This document shows positions 8,932-18,273 of a DNA stretch of 64,000 nucleotides, piece after piece (the first letter of the stretch is position 1; each line of letters begins with the position of its first letter). The stretch spans positions 1 to 64,000 of the forward strand of contig JAFUDJ010000019.1 of assembly GCA_017459445.1 (NCBI GenBank), given 5' to 3'. The notes below the pieces were generated by a model. It made no database searches, was not told the origin of the DNA, and was given only the letters and a program-made list of their open reading frames with translations. This DNA comes from Prevotella sp. (GTDB taxonomy: Bacteria > Bacteroidota > Bacteroidia > Bacteroidales > Bacteroidaceae). The position numbers were made by a program, and so were the translations under genes.

Positions 8932-9606
8932 CTACATGGCTACAAAGCGGATGGTGTCAGCCAGTATCCCGTCCAGAATCAGCTGGTTGACCAGCCGTTG
9001 CAGATGGGCATCGGCGCGGATAAGGCGCTCCACGTTGGCCTGATAGCAGCTGTCGCGGATGTCGGTCAGGCTTTGTTCCACTTTGCTGATATAGTAGTTA
9101 AGACTATCCGCTGCCGAGGGGGCGTTGAGTTTGGATGCTGCGGACGATGAGTTTGAACCGTTCAAACTATGAGTTTGCACCGTGCAAACTATGCGTTTGC
9201 GCCGTTCAAACTTCATGTTTGCATGGGTGGCAGGTGCTGCAGCCATCTTCGGCTCTTGCGGTAAGGAGGATTGGAGCAGGGGCTTTGCCTGGGGAGCTAC
9301 CGGCTTTACTCCTTGCTCCGCCTCTGCAAGAGAGGGGAGCGGCTGCGACTTTTGCACTGTCAGCATGACGGCAAAGGCTATGCAGGCGGCGGCAGCCAGC
9401 GATGTGAGGGCGATGCGCCACGCCTTGGCCTTCGGTCGGGCCTTCCCCTTATTCACCTCACGTATCACGCTGTCGACGAAGTCCGTGGGGAGCTCCGTTG
9501 GCTTGCGTCTGGCCTCCAGTCGGCGCAAGGCTTCGCGCAGGTCGTCGGAAGAGCCATCGTCTTTGACCAGCAGGTCTTGGGTATCTTTCAGCTTATTCAT
9601 ACTCAC
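8932..9606 (-). CDS. Probable anti-sigma factor, single-pass membrane protein
   Basis: 224 residues. A charged N-terminal cytosolic part with a helical DLREALRRLEARRKPTELP segment is followed by one membrane segment at about 63-85 (ALTSLAAAACIAFAVMLTV) and a periplasmic tail with a helical C-terminus. The gene overlaps the end of the ECF sigma gene by 14 bases, the usual arrangement for a sigma/anti-sigma pair. I see no recognisable zinc-binding anti-sigma motif, so the assignment rests on topology and position. Residues about 128-152 are encoded by a 22-bp palindromic repeat array (9151-9223) and are probably not a conserved part of the protein. Confidence 0.65.
   Translation of the reverse strand: MSMNKLKDTQDLLVKDDGSSDDLREALRRLEARRKPTELPTDFVDSVIREVNKGKARPKAKAWRIALTSLAAAACIAFAVMLTVQKSQPLPSLAEAEQGVKPVAPQAKPLLQSSLPQEPKMAAAPATHANMKFERRKRIVCTVQTHSLNGSNSSSAASKLNAPSAADSLNYYISKVEQSLTDIRDSCYQANVERLIRADAHLQRLVNQLILDGILADTIRFVAM
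9151..9223. repeat. 22-bp palindromic repeat array inside a coding sequence
   Basis: Units begin at 9151, 9173, 9195 and 9217 (the last truncated). Each is GTTTGnnccgnnCAAAC, an inverted repeat, plus a 5-base spacer (TATGA, TATGC, TTCAT). The reading frame of the anti-sigma-like gene stays open through it. A single unit of the same type, GTTTGCG-cct-CGCAAAC, lies at 18316-18332. Confidence 0.85.
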
Positions 9607-10123
9607 GTTGTTTAATCATTGTCTGTAACTTCTTGCGTATTCGGTGCAGCCGCACGCCTAGGGCGTTGGGTTCTGCATCCATGATGTAGGCGATGTCTCG
9701 CAGCGGTCGGTCGTCGTAGTAGTAGAGGTGGAGCAGCAGCTGGTCGTCGGGCGGCAGTTCGCCAATGGCTTCTTCCAAAGAGCGGATGCGCTCCTCGCGC
9801 CCAGTGGACAGCTCGGCCTCGTCGTCGGATGTCAGCGAACCGAATTCGCTGACCACACTCACCGATTCGATGTCCACCGTGTAGGGGCGCCGTCGGCGCA
9901 GGTGGTTCAGCGCCTCGCGGTAGGCTATGCGCAGCAGCCACGTCAGGAACGAGGACTCTCCCCGGAATGTCGGCAGCGCGTGGAACGCCTTGACGAAGGC
10001 ATCCTGTGCCACCTCCTCAGCATCCTCGCGGTCGGCGATGAGGCGCCGGGTGAAGTCGAGCACCTGCCGGGCGTGTTGCTGCACCAGTTGGGCGTATTGT
10101 TGTTGACTGACGGTTGAGCTCAT
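9593..10123 (-). CDS. ECF-type RNA polymerase sigma factor
   Basis: 177 residues from the ATG at 10123; the in-frame GTG at 10141 falls inside the upstream terminator and is unlikely. Region 2 is seen at about 18-80: RQVLDFTRRLIADREDAEEV, AQDAFVKAF, FLTWLLRIAYREALNHLRRR. Region 4 is seen at about 120-172: LEEAIGELPPDDQLLLHLYY, LRDIAYIMDAEPNALGVRL, HRIRKKLQ. It is the first gene of a unit that continues with the membrane partner, the TlpA-like protein and the outer-membrane barrel protein. No hybrid two-component regulator or SusR-like protein is seen in the 35-kb region, so this factor may be the local regulator, but no target promoter can be recognised by eye. Confidence 0.9.
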   Translation of the reverse strand: MSSTVSQQQYAQLVQQHARQVLDFTRRLIADREDAEEVAQDAFVKAFHALPTFRGESSFLTWLLRIAYREALNHLRRRRPYTVDIESVSVVSEFGSLTSDDEAELSTGREERIRSLEEAIGELPPDDQLLLHLYYYDDRPLRDIAYIMDAEPNALGVRLHRIRKKLQTMIKQREYE

Positions 10124-10130
10124 TCTACTT

Positions 10131-10173
10131 AAAAAGACCACACACCCTGCAAAATATTACAAGGTGTGCGGTT
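10131..10173 (-). terminator. Intrinsic terminator after the GH78 gene
   Basis: On the minus strand CCGCACACCTTG pairs with CAGGGTGTGTGG around a short AT-rich loop and is followed by TCTTTTT. Confidence 0.8.
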
Positions 10174-10200
10174 AAAAGAAGTTAATACGTAGCTTTCTCC

Positions 10201-13200
10201 TTAGCGTTTGCCAAGTTTCGTAAGGTCTATCTGTTTATAGCTGACGCGCTGGCGCCGCCAGGTATAGACGCAGTGCAGCTTGCCGTCCCTGCCCTGAATG
10301 ATGGCGGGGTAGGAGTATTGGTCGATGGGCGAGTCCTCTAAGGTAAGAACGTGGCGCCACGACTGGCCGTCGTCGCTCAGGGCTATGGAGACAGGTGTTC
10401 GCACGCCTTTCTTGGTCAGGGGCAGCGTCTCGAAGTTGTTGTAGATGAGGGCGTGGCGACCGTCACGCAGCGTGACGGCATCGGTGCCGCTCTGGTTGTT
10501 CTCGACGGCAGAGAGCGTGACGGGCGTCCACGTGTCGCCGTTGTCGCTGCTGTAGCTGGTGGCTAAGCGGGCGTTGTGGGTTCGCATCAGCACTTGCAGC
10601 CGGCCATCCTTCAGTTTCAGGATACTGGGCTGTATGCAGTCGATGGGGTGCGGCTGGTTGTCATCGGTCTTAATAGCCTCCGTCGACTCTACGGGGATGT
10701 ATTTCCACGACAAGTCCTTCACGGCTTTGCCCGTCTTCCACTGGCCGTCGCTCAGGTCGAGAATCTCCATGTGGAAGCGCCAGCCATTGCCCTCGGTAGA
10801 GGAACCGCAGAGCAGCCGGTCGTTGATGAGCTCTGGCTTGTTCTTGATGGGACCAAGGAAGGCACGGCCTTCTGCATCCTTTGGCAACGGTTCCTTATCG
10901 CTCCACGTGCGGCCGCCGTCCTTCGACTTACAGAGCCACCCCGTCCAGTCGCCTACCGTCGAGCCTATCTTGAAGAAGAGCCACAGTTCGCCATTGGGCA
11001 TCTCGAAGAGCACGGGGTTCCAACAGGCCTTGCGCTTCAGTGTGGCGGGGACGCCGGTGAGGCGGGTGGTCTTGGTGTTGTAGTCGTAGGTGGCTTCGTC
11101 GGGGAGGCGGGACTTGACGGCCGAACCGTCAAGCACACTAAGGGCATAGGCCGAAGAACCGTCAAGCACACTAAGGCCATAGGTCGAAGAAGCGTCAAGC
11201 ACACTGAGGCGGATGGGGCCGGCGGTGGCGGGGGTGGTGTCTTCAGTGAGACCCGAGAGGCCCATCATTGTGGCGCGCGGGTCGTTGAGGTCCAGCACAC
11301 CGTCGGCAGCCAGGATGGGAGTGCTCCACTCGTTACTGCCTTTCTTCTTGATGTTGACATAGATGCAAACGTCCGGGTCGCGTTCATGGGTGCCGCCGAA
11401 ATATGCGGTGACGAGGTCGCCCTTCTTGGTCTCAACGATGGTGGAAGCATGAGCTTCGGGGAAGAAGGTGTGGTCGTAGAGGAATTCATCCTTGACGATG
11501 GCCTTGTGGGTGGTGGGAATGTCGACGTGGAAGTCGTATTGTCCGGAGCCAATGGTCTTCACAGTGCCGTCGGGGAAGTGGACGTCGGCGGTGGTATTGC
11601 AAGGCACGAGGACATGCCAGTCAAGGTGTTGCAAGGTCTTCTTCCAGTTGCTCTCGATGGTGCCATAAGGGGTGTCGTAGCTGACATTAGCCCACTCGCA
11701 GTCTTCGATGTCGAAGGCTGGCTTTAGGACGAAGTGCTTGTAGGCCGACGGAAATTGCAACGCCACACTTTGACCATCGGTCAAAGAACCGTCGGGAACG
11801 GTGGCTTGTTGGATGCCGTCGGGAACGGTAGCTTGACGGATGCCGCCGAGGTATTGGTAGCACCAGGTCAGGAGGTCGCCCAGCAGCATGACGTGGTTGC
11901 CCGAGTTCATCTTAGGCGAGGCCTTGTCGCCGTTCCAGAGTTCCCAAATGGTGGTGGCTCCCTGTTCAGCCATGTAGCCCCACGAGGGGTAAGTCTTCTG
12001 GGTTGCCAACAGGTAGGCCACATCGGCAAAGCCGTTGTCGCTGAGTGTGCGCAGCAGCCATGAGATACCGATGACACCGCACGACACATGGCCCTTGTTC
12101 TTGACACAGATATTTTCCACGACTTGCTTCACTACATCCTCACGGCAGTCGTCGGGCACAATGCCGAAGGCCAGTGGCAGCAGGTTGGCCGTGGCCGTAT
12201 TGTTGCCATAGTAGACGCTGTCGGGGTAGAGCACGTGGCCGGGACGTGGTGAGGTGCCGCGCTTGACGGTGAGGAAACGTTTGTTGAAGGCTTCCGTCAT
12301 CTGTTCGCGCATGGGCTTCCATTGGTCGGGTTCACAGCCCCATTGCTCCAGCAGTTGCATGGTGTGGATGACATAAGCAGTCGACATCAGCGAGCCATCG
12401 GTAATGCGGTTGGGGTCTTGTGAGTGAATGAGTTCCAGCTTTTCGGGTGGCGGGCACCAGTCGCCATAGCGGTCTTTCTCGATGATGCCGTCCTTGCTGT
12501 ATTCCGCAAGGAGGTGCTGCAGCCACTTCTTGATATAAGGATAGCTGTCGATGATGGGTTGGCGGTTGCCATACTGCCGATAGAGCATATCGCAGGTGAA
12601 GGGCAGGGCTGCTGGCCACGTCACGTTATCCGAGAAATAGTTCCAGAACGTGGGGGCTACGTCGGGGATGCAACCGTCAGAGCGCTGGGCCTCGCAGATG
12701 TCGCGCATCCACTTGGTGTAGAGCCGTTCGTTGTCGAAGAAGAACGACTCGCCCAGACTTCCTACCGTGCGGTCGCCAAGCCAAGGTTGGCGCTCGTCAC
12801 GCTGCGGACAGTCCGTGGGCATACCTTTGTAGTTGTCGAGGATGCCCCGCCAAGCATTGTGCATCACCTTATTTAATATGGTGTCTGAGCACTCGAAACG
12901 TCCCGTAGTGGTCATCTCGTCGCTCACCTGCTGACCAACGAAGTCAACTTTGACGGCATTTTTCAGTCCAATGACCTCTACATACTTGAAACCGTGATAG
13001 ACAAATGTCGGCAACCACCAGTGGTTTGTGCCTTCCTCGCCGTTGCAGACATAGATATCTGTCGACCGGGCATTGCGGAAGTTCTCGCGGTAGAGTGTGC
13101 CATCGGCATTCAACTTCTCAGCATAGACAAAGCGGATGGTGTCACCTTTCTGACCACGCACCTTGGCCTTGAGCCAGCCCGTCATATTCTGACCCATGTC

Positions 13201-14295
13201 GATGATGACGGAACCGTTGCCAGGGGTGACTGACAGAGGCTGAATCTCCTGCAATATCTTCATACCGGGTGTCATCTGTCCGCGAAGCACAGCCTGTGGA
13301 ATGTCGGTACGCTCAGCCTTGAGCCACGAGGAATCGTCGAAGCCAACCTCGCTCCAACCCTTCATCTCCATGCGGGCGTCGTATTCCTCACCGTCGTACT
13401 CGTTGTTGGCGCGGATGGGACCGTTGGCTGTTACCTTCCATCCCTTGTCATCCGTTTGAAGGCGCTGCGTCGTACCGTCCTCGTACTCCACGATGACATT
13501 GATACGGCATTTGGGAAGTCCGAAGACGGGAATCTTGTACGGCTTATGCTGCTGCATGGGGAACAGACGACCATTGCCCAAAGCAATGCCAAGACAGAGG
13601 GTGGTTTGAGGCTTGAGAATGGGAGTAATGTCGTAGGTGTTGTAGTAGATGGTCTTACGATAATCAGAGGGAACGGGAGTGAGCACACGGTCGCCCTGCC
13701 GCTGACCATTGACATAGAACTCGTGCAGGCCGATACCAGCCACGTAGGCAGTGGCACGTTTCACCGTCTTGTCTTTCTTCAGTTCAAACTCCTTGCGCAG
13801 ATAGCGGGCTGCCAGTCGGGTATGCATGCCGCGTTCCTCACCTGGCTGCAGGCTCTCCAGTCCAATCCAATAGCCACTCCACTTCGACTCGTTGAGCAGC
13901 CCGATGCTGAAGCGTCCGCCATCCGTCCATTCTGTTTCACCCTTGTTGGTGAAGACCTTCAGTTTCCAAGTGCAGAAAGTGCCACTCTTCAGTGGCGTAC
14001 CTTGATAGCGAATCCATAGCTGTTCGTCCGATGTCACCTTGCCGGTGTTCCACGCCTCGCCGTTGTCGGTAGACACGATTATCTGATAAGCCGTTTGGTG
14101 CACATCCTGCTTGTCCGAACAAATCTGCCACGAGAAGCGCGGCTCACTGGTGTCAATGCCCAGTGGCTCCGTCAGGTTTTCTACACGCAGGTTTGTTATT
14201 TCAACCTTAGCGGATAAAGGTAAAAAGGTAAAAAGGTAAAAAAGTAAAATACCCATCCACCTACTTTGTCCCTGAATGATACTAAATATACGCAT
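10201..14295 (-). CDS. GH78 alpha-L-rhamnosidase fused to a BNR/sialidase-like propeller
   Basis: 1364 residues. Signal peptide (about 1-30), N-terminal beta-sandwich domains (VEITNLRVENLTEPLGIDT, PRFSWQI, IGLHEFYVNGQRQGD), then the (alpha/alpha)6 GH78 barrel with DCPQRDERQPWLGDRTVG at about 490, which contains the conserved acidic residues of the family. A C-terminal beta-sandwich ends at about 950. From about 975 a second enzyme-like domain begins (EAHASTIVETKKGDLVTAYF) with Asp boxes SKDGGRTW, SSDNGDTW and SDDGQSW, a six-bladed sialidase-type propeller. Two repeat blocks are inserted in frame (about residues 818-843 and 1027-1061). It probably removes rhamnose and a second sugar from rhamnogalacturonan. 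The specificity of the propeller cannot be told from sequence. Confidence 0.85.
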   Translation of the reverse strand: MRIFSIIQGQSRWMGILLFYLFTFLPLSAKVEITNLRVENLTEPLGIDTSEPRFSWQICSDKQDVHQTAYQIIVSTDNGEAWNTGKVTSDEQLWIRYQGTPLKSGTFCTWKLKVFTNKGETEWTDGGRFSIGLLNESKWSGYWIGLESLQPGEERGMHTRLAARYLRKEFELKKDKTVKRATAYVAGIGLHEFYVNGQRQGDRVLTPVPSDYRKTIYYNTYDITPILKPQTTLCLGIALGNGRLFPMQQHKPYKIPVFGLPKCRINVIVEYEDGTTQRLQTDDKGWKVTANGPIRANNEYDGEEYDARMEMKGWSEVGFDDSSWLKAERTDIPQAVLRGQMTPGMKILQEIQPLSVTPGNGSVIIDMGQNMTGWLKAKVRGQKGDTIRFVYAEKLNADGTLYRENFRNARSTDIYVCNGEEGTNHWWLPTFVYHGFKYVEVIGLKNAVKVDFVGQQVSDEMTTTGRFECSDTILNKVMHNAWRGILDNYKGMPTDCPQRDERQPWLGDRTVGSLGESFFFDNERLYTKWMRDICEAQRSDGCIPDVAPTFWNYFSDNVTWPAALPFTCDMLYRQYGNRQPIIDSYPYIKKWLQHLLAEYSKDGIIEKDRYGDWCPPPEKLELIHSQDPNRITDGSLMSTAYVIHTMQLLEQWGCEPDQWKPMREQMTEAFNKRFLTVKRGTSPRPGHVLYPDSVYYGNNTATANLLPLAFGIVPDDCREDVVKQVVENICVKNKGHVSCGVIGISWLLRTLSDNGFADVAYLLATQKTYPSWGYMAEQGATTIWELWNGDKASPKMNSGNHVMLLGDLLTWCYQYLGGIRQATVPDGIQQATVPDGSLTDGQSVALQFPSAYKHFVLKPAFDIEDCEWANVSYDTPYGTIESNWKKTLQHLDWHVLVPCNTTADVHFPDGTVKTIGSGQYDFHVDIPTTHKAIVKDEFLYDHTFFPEAHASTIVETKKGDLVTAYFGGTHERDPDVCIYVNIKKKGSNEWSTPILAADGVLDLNDPRATMMGLSGLTEDTTPATAGPIRLSVLDASSTYGLSVLDGSSAYALSVLDGSAVKSRLPDEATYDYNTKTTRLTGVPATLKRKACWNPVLFEMPNGELWLFFKIGSTVGDWTGWLCKSKDGGRTWSDKEPLPKDAEGRAFLGPIKNKPELINDRLLCGSSTEGNGWRFHMEILDLSDGQWKTGKAVKDLSWKYIPVESTEAIKTDDNQPHPIDCIQPSILKLKDGRLQVLMRTHNARLATSYSSDNGDTWTPVTLSAVENNQSGTDAVTLRDGRHALIYNNFETLPLTKKGVRTPVSIALSDDGQSWRHVLTLEDSPIDQYSYPAIIQGRDGKLHCVYTWRRQRVSYKQIDLTKLGKR
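11113..11215 (-). repeat. Three in-frame 33-bp repeats with hairpin
   Basis: Three approximate copies of a unit containing CCGTCAAGCACACTAAGG. The first forms CTTGACGG-ccgaa-CCGTCAAG (11113-11133). They encode LSVLDGSSAYA three times, between blades of the propeller domain. The family is shared with the single copy at 276-300. Confidence 0.8.
11768..11844 (-). repeat. Hairpin plus two 27-bp direct repeats inside the GH78 gene
   Basis: CTTTGACC-atc-GGTCAAAG (11768-11786) is followed by two copies of a 27-base unit starting at 11789 and 11816 (CCGTCGGGAACGGT...). They encode QATVPDGIQQATVPDG just after the catalytic barrel. Confidence 0.8.
14216..14249 (-). repeat. Second copy of the TTTTTACC signal-peptide array
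   Basis: The same 34 bases as at 1077-1110, again encoding LLFYLFTFLPL. An inverted copy lies just upstream of the start codon at about 14310-14338, so the mRNA could fold with the start codon inside the loop. Confidence 0.8.
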
Positions 14296-14332
14296 GTTCT
14301 GTCTCTTCTTTTACCTTTTGACTTTTTTACCT

Positions 14333-15814
14333 TTACTCATTAAGGTCACGTTCCTTGGCCTTGTAGCCGTCGGGCGACAGCTCCGTCTGCTCTTTCGTCA
14401 AATAGTTCTTGGTAGCGTCGATGGCGATGAGCACACCGTCCTCCACGCGAGCCGACTGCGGATGGTAGCGGAAGGTGAGCACCTTCGAGTCATATTCTCC
14501 CAGATATTTTAGCTTGCCCGTAGCCGCATCCATCCACCATACGTTCTTCTTCTCGCCACTGATTTTCGTCAGGTCCAGCTTCATCTGGTTGCCGTTGTAG
14601 TTATAAACCAACAGGTAGTCGTTGCCACGGGTGGCGATGAGGCGGTTGTATTGCTCGCCATTCTCCAGAATGATGCTTTGGTCAGGCATACGCTCAAAAT
14701 AGGGGAACGAGAGAATGAGGCGCTTCAAGTACTGCATCTGCGAGAAGCCGGGGTCTTTCAGTCCCTGATACCACGTCTTCACGTCGCCGGCGTCCCCATA
14801 GCTCGTAGGATAGCCGGGCTTCAGCATCTGCATGATGGCATTGTGGCCGTAGGTATGTCCGCAACTGCCTGCAAACACGCTCCAGTAGGCATAGCGACGC
14901 ACGTCGTAGTCCTGCCAGCGACCCTCGTTGGGGTCATGCAGTCCCATGGGGATGTCCTCATACGAGGGTTCTGCGTCGAGCACGGGCTTGATGGGATTGT
15001 ATTTCCACGTCGAGTCGACGTACATCCAGTTATCCTCCTCCGTATTGTCGGGGATGGGGTAGTCCTTGTTGCCCATGCGCTGCCCGTACTTGCGGTGTCC
15101 GCTCTGGAAGGTATGGAAGTCGAGCCATTGTGCCTTCGACCACCACTTGGCCGACGTATAGCGGCCACGGGGGTGGTAGGTCATGAGGTGGTTCTTGTCT
15201 ATCGACTTAATGGTCGTGGCCAGTGTCTCCCATACGTCGGCGTTGATGTCGCCTTGGATGTCGCCACCCATGAACCAGATGATGTTCTTCTTCGACTTAT
15301 AGCGGTTGGCCAGGAATGTGCCGTACTTCTTCGCATCGTCAACGCTCAGTTTACCGTCCTTCACCAATCCGCCCCAGATGCACACCATGCCGATGTAGAT
15401 GCCGTGCTGGGCAGCCATGTCGACGATGTAGTCCATGTGGTCCCAATAGGTGTAGGTGCCGGACATTCCTGACTTGCCGGATTTCGTGGAGAAGGCCTCC
15501 ATATTCCAGCCGTCGACATTGCTCAGCTGTCCGTAGATGTTGTACGCCGGTACGCCGTCGATGGTCTGCACCTGCACCACGTTATAGCCCGCCTTGGCCA
15601 CACTCTGCAGATACCACTCCGCTTCGGCGCGGTCGAGCCGTTCGGGCAGCAGCCATCCTGTCTCGCCCAGCCAGAAGAAAGGCTGTCCGTTTTCAAACTG
15701 CAGATAGCGCTGGTTATCCGACACCCGTAGCTTGCCATTGTCCCACGGCTTGTTGCCTGCCTGTGCCGACATGGTCAGCAGCGCAAGGCTTAGTATCATC
15801 ACGATTTTCTTCAT
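14333..15814 (-). CDS. GH140-type hydrolase (apiosidase-like, DUF4038)
   Basis: About 493 residues from the ATG at 15814; an ATG nine codons upstream would overlap the preceding gene. Signal peptide MKKIVMILSLALLTMSAQA. A (beta/alpha)8 domain from about 25 to 380 carries DNQRYLQFENGQPFFWLGET, AEWYLQSVAKAGYNVVQVQ, NIIWFMGGDI and GHTYGHNAIMQM, then a small C-terminal beta-domain (LLVYNYNGNQMKLDLTKI, VWWMDAATG). This architecture is the apiosidase-like GH140 group, known from rhamnogalacturonan-II breakdown, where it cleaves at apiose. It starts 7 bases after the GH95 gene ends and ends 37 bases before the GH78 gene, so the three are probably one transcript. Confidence 0.83.
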   Translation of the reverse strand: MKKIVMILSLALLTMSAQAGNKPWDNGKLRVSDNQRYLQFENGQPFFWLGETGWLLPERLDRAEAEWYLQSVAKAGYNVVQVQTIDGVPAYNIYGQLSNVDGWNMEAFSTKSGKSGMSGTYTYWDHMDYIVDMAAQHGIYIGMVCIWGGLVKDGKLSVDDAKKYGTFLANRYKSKKNIIWFMGGDIQGDINADVWETLATTIKSIDKNHLMTYHPRGRYTSAKWWSKAQWLDFHTFQSGHRKYGQRMGNKDYPIPDNTEEDNWMYVDSTWKYNPIKPVLDAEPSYEDIPMGLHDPNEGRWQDYDVRRYAYWSVFAGSCGHTYGHNAIMQMLKPGYPTSYGDAGDVKTWYQGLKDPGFSQMQYLKRLILSFPYFERMPDQSIILENGEQYNRLIATRGNDYLLVYNYNGNQMKLDLTKISGEKKNVWWMDAATGKLKYLGEYDSKVLTFRYHPQSARVEDGVLIAIDATKNYLTKEQTELSPDGYKAKERDLNE

Positions 15815-15821
15815 AGTCTTC

Positions 15822-18239
15822 TTATTGCAAAATATATTCATTGCCTGCCTTTGTCTGTATATAATAGGTGTTTGCCGTCTTGCCGCGTTTCAGTCCTTTA
15901 CCCTTCAAAGGAGTGTTGCAACGTATCTGGCATGTGCCGCCGTTGCGGGAGTGGATGACAGCCTTTGTCAGCCGACCGCCCTTCCAGTCGATGTCAATCT
16001 CAAAACCGCCACGGGCCACGAGTCCCTTCACGCTGCCGTCTTTCCATGTGGAAGGCAGGGCGGGCAGCAGGTAGACAAAGCCGTCGTAACTCTGCATCAG
16101 CATCTCGGCGATGCCCGCCGTACACCCGAAGTTGCCGTCAATCTGGAACGGCGGGTGAGCATCGAACATATTGGGGTACGTACCACCCCGCTGCTTCACG
16201 GTGCCGAAGATAAGGAAAGTGTCAACCGTCAGTGTCAGCTGGTCCTTGATGAGTTTGTAGGCATGCTCGCCGTCCAGCAGTCGGGCCCATGAACAGACTT
16301 TCCAACCCATGCTCCAGCCTGTCGACACGTCGCCGCGTGCCTCCAGCGACTTGCGGGCTGCTTGCCACAGTTCCGGGGTGCGATAGGGAGAAATCTGGTT
16401 CGACGGGTAGAGACCGAACAAGTGAGAGAAGTGACGATGGTCGTCTTTCGGGTCGTCCAAGTCGTCGAGCCATTCCTGCAACTGTCCCCAGCGGCCTATC
16501 TGCATGGGCGGCAACTGTTTCAGTTGAGAATGGATAACAGGCAATAGGGCGTTTTCGTCGCCTAGTATCTTGGCAGCTGCCAGAACGTTCGTGTAGAGTT
16601 CGGCCACTATCTGGTTGTCCATCGTCACACCGGCGTCCAGCGGTGTGGGGCGTCCCTTGCCTCCATGCTCAGGCGACTCGCCCGGACAGACCACCAGCCA
16701 ACCTTTTGTCGGGTGCTTCTGCAGCGTCTGTGTATAGAAGCGGGCAGCCTCCAGCATGATGGGGTAGTACTGACGAAGGAAAACTTCGTCACACGAGTAG
16801 AGGTAGTGTTCCCACAAGTGGCGGCACAGCCATGCCGAGCCCGTCGGCCACAGTCCTGTCTGGGCACGGTCTACAGGTCCCGTGATACGCCATTGGTCGG
16901 TGTTATGGTGTAGCACCCAGCCCTCGGCGCCGTACATGTCGCGGGCGGTCTCGCGGCCTGTCTCACTGATTTCGCGGATGAGTTTGAACAGCGGTTCGTT
17001 CATCTCCGTCAGGTTGGTCACCTCCGACGGCCAGTAGTTCATCTCTAAGTTGATGTTCGTCGTATACTTCGAGTCCCACGAGGGCAGCATCTTGTCGTTC
17101 CAGATGCCCTGCAGGTTGGCCGGGTTCATGTTGTCGGGCTGCGAACTGCTAATCAGCAGGTAGCGCCCGAACTGGAAGTAGGTGGCCACAAGGTAGTTGT
17201 CGTCGACTGAATCGCCGACCACGCTAAAGCGCTCAATGCGCTTGTTCATGGGTACTGTGGCGTATTGGTCTTCGCCAAGGTTCAGGCTGACGCGGTCGTA
17301 GTATTGATGATAGGTTTTCTCGTGCAGGGCCTTCAGGGCTTCGTAGCCCATCTGCATGGCACCGTGCAACCGCTCCTTTGACTGCTGGACCTCGTCGCCC
17401 GTGATGTCCTTGTAGTTCTTGACATTGGTGCCAATAGCCACGAAGACTACGGCTTCGTCGGCTCCTACCACACTGATGTTGCCGTTACTGCTACTCACCT
17501 TGCCACCTACGGTCTGTACTGCCAGGCGTCCCATGAAGCGCACCTTGCCCTTCAGTCCTTCGTGCTTGGCTGATACGCCATGCAAATATGTGGTGGCAAA
17601 TGGTTCACTTCCCATTTTTGACTGTTCATTTCCTGTCAGCACGTTCTCGTGCGGCGATGTCATATTGACGGTAAAGGTGAGCTTGCCCTTCTCGCTGGCC
17701 GTTAGCCGGATGGCAATGACATGATGGCCACCCAGCGGGGCGATGGTCTCCCGCTCGTAGCGTACGCCGTCCACGCTGTAGCGCACCACGCTCTTGGCGT
17801 TGTCCAAGTCCAGCCATCGCTCGTAGCCCGTGTAGTCGGCATGTCCGGGCATGCTGATGTACAGGTCGCCGAACGGCTGATACGGCATACCCATGTTCTG
17901 CCCTACGGCATTGGGCATCACCTTGTCGTTGGCCAGCTGCTGCGCCTCCTTATACTTTCCTTCAAAGATAAGCCGACGTACTTCTGGCAGTGCCTTTTTG
18001 GCATTGGGGTTCACCACCTGGTTCGGCTGTCCGGCCCAGATGGTCTCCTCGTTCAGTTGGATGTGCTCTACGGCAGGCGTTCCAAACACCATGCCACCCA
18101 TCACGCCGTTACCGATGGGTAGCGCCTGTGTCCACGTCTGCGCCGGGCGGTCATACCATAGCCGGTACTGTGCCCTTGCAGGCATGTGCAACAAGAGGCA
18201 AAGTACCATCGTCAAAGCTGTCAACATTAGTCTTCTCAT
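15822..18239 (-). CDS. GH95 alpha-L-fucosidase / alpha-L-galactosidase
   Basis: 805 residues, the usual size. Signal peptide 1-23 (MPARAQ). The N-terminal beta-sandwich begins [20 protein letters not shown] with GVMGGMVFG and [14 protein letters not shown], all diagnostic of GH95. The (alpha/alpha)6 barrel has [20 protein letters not shown] and [15 protein letters not shown], which hold the Asn residues that position the catalytic water, and later [20 protein letters not shown] and [18 protein letters not shown]95 enzymes invert alpha-1,2-fucose or alpha-L-galactose linkages. With GH140 and GH78 beside it, an L-galactosidase or fucosidase role on RG-II or xyloglucan-like side chains is reasonable. 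First gene after the terminator at 18274, so probably the start of its unit. Confidence 0.92.
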   Translation of the reverse strand: MRRLMLTALTMVLCLLLHMPARAQYRLWYDRPAQTWTQALPIGNGVMGGMVFGTPAVEHIQLNEETIWAGQPNQVVNPNAKKALPEVRRLIFEGKYKEAQQLANDKVMPNAVGQNMGMPYQPFGDLYISMPGHADYTGYERWLDLDNAKSVVRYSVDGVRYERETIAPLGGHHVIAIRLTASEKGKLTFTVNMTSPHENVLTGNEQSKMGSEPFATTYLHGVSAKHEGLKGKVRFMGRLAVQTVGGKVSSSNGNISVVGADEAVVFVAIGTNVKNYKDITGDEVQQSKERLHGAMQMGYEALKALHEKTYHQYYDRVSLNLGEDQYATVPMNKRIERFSVVGDSVDDNYLVATYFQFGRYLLISSSQPDNMNPANLQGIWNDKMLPSWDSKYTTNINLEMNYWPSEVTNLTEMNEPLFKLIREISETGRETARDMYGAEGWVLHHNTDQWRITGPVDRAQTGLWPTGSAWLCRHLWEHYLYSCDEVFLRQYYPIMLEAARFYTQTLQKHPTKGWLVVCPGESPEHGGKGRPTPLDAGVTMDNQIVAELYTNVLAAAKILGDENALLPVIHSQLKQLPPMQIGRWGQLQEWLDDLDDPKDDHRHFSHLFGLYPSNQISPYRTPELWQAARKSLEARGDVSTGWSMGWKVCSWARLLDGEHAYKLIKDQLTLTVDTFLIFGTVKQRGGTYPNMFDAHPPFQIDGNFGCTAGIAEMLMQSYDGFVYLLPALPSTWKDGSVKGLVARGGFEIDIDWKGGRLTKAVIHSRNGGTCQIRCNTPLKGKGLKRGKTANTYYIQTKAGNEYILQ

Positions 18240-18273
18240 CGTTCTTCGCTTTATTACATTATTATATAATAAT

